From Paraburkholderia terricola (lineage in GTDB: Bacteria; Pseudomonadota; Gammaproteobacteria; Burkholderiales; Burkholderiaceae), in assembly GCF_900142195.1 (NCBI RefSeq), contig NZ_FRAB01000028.1, positions 26,905 through 90,904 on the forward strand: a DNA stretch of 64,000 nucleotides, in the 5' to 3' direction. The notes under the pieces were generated by a model. The model was given only the letters and a program-made list of their open reading frames with translations. It was not told the origin of the DNA and did not search any database. A program made the translations under genes and the position numbers. Shown piece after piece: positions 63,997 through 64,000 of the stretch. Each line of letters opens with the position of its first letter. Position 1 is the first letter of the stretch.

Positions 63997-64000
63997 CTAG

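Overview
The window reads as a chromosomal segment of a high-GC betaproteobacterium, most likely Paraburkholderia or Burkholderia. The reasons are the GC-rich third codon positions, a phasin (PHA granule protein), PTS fructose genes with a fused EIIA-HPr-EI protein, glycerol-type ABC genes, many LysR/MarR/IclR/LacI regulators, and a candidate effector with a PIP/hrpII-type promoter. This assignment is inferred from gene content and style; no search was run.

Layout. 0-2 kb: a low-affinity iron permease family protein running off the left edge and a secreted Asp-box (sialidase-like) protein. 2.6-8.7 kb: a six-gene leftward ABC importer operon of the glycerol GlpSTPQUV type, with two complementary degenerate ATPases. 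9.3-16.2 kb: a leftward fructose PTS operon (fruB-fruK-fruA plus a small gene) diverging from a LacI-type regulator, with a repeated 16-bp operator-like site at both ends of the divergent region. 16.6-18.1 kb: an ArsR-type regulator diverging from an old yellow enzyme, with a 9-bp-arm palindrome between them. 18.1-20.2 kb: small genes, microsatellite DNA and a phasin. 20.3-29.2 kb: a zinc-ribbon HExxH protein diverging from a transglutaminase/DUF2126, circularly permuted ATP-grasp/alpha-E and transglutaminase cluster. 29.3-34.5 kb: two MarR repressors and an EmrAB-NodT tripartite efflux pump, with the same 12-bp operator-like site in front of three of the genes. 34.7-37.2 kb: a VOC/PhnB-like protein, a DMT permease and a LysR regulator.

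37.7-44.1 kb is a compositionally different (lower GC) insert. It encodes what looks like one Avs-type antiviral STAND NTPase of about 2,140 residues: an N-terminal PD-(D/E)XK (Cap4-like) nuclease, a P-loop NTPase and a very long C-terminal region. The gene is split by a -1 type frameshift at about 42.22 kb. A perfect 30-bp palindrome lies in the gene-free DNA beside it.

44.7-54.4 kb: a GNAT acetyltransferase, a LysE exporter, a 546-aa HExxH protein that looks like a type III effector (PIP-box promoter, Ser/Pro-rich N terminus), a PAP2 phosphatase, an unknown 247-aa protein, a VOC protein, a nucleoside salvage operon (CNT transporter, cytidine deaminase, nucleoside hydrolase), a ketopantoate reductase and a small membrane protein. 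54.5-62.6 kb: a leftward operon joining a PotABCD-like ABC importer to a three-subunit opine/hydroxyproline-type dehydrogenase (DAO subunit, FAD/NAD subunit, 2Fe-2S subunit), diverging from an IclR regulator; together they look like an uptake and oxidation pathway for one unknown amine or amino-acid derivative. 62.6-64.0 kb: a complete IS5-family element with 12-bp terminal inverted repeats and CTAG at both ends. No rRNA, tRNA or CRISPR array was seen.
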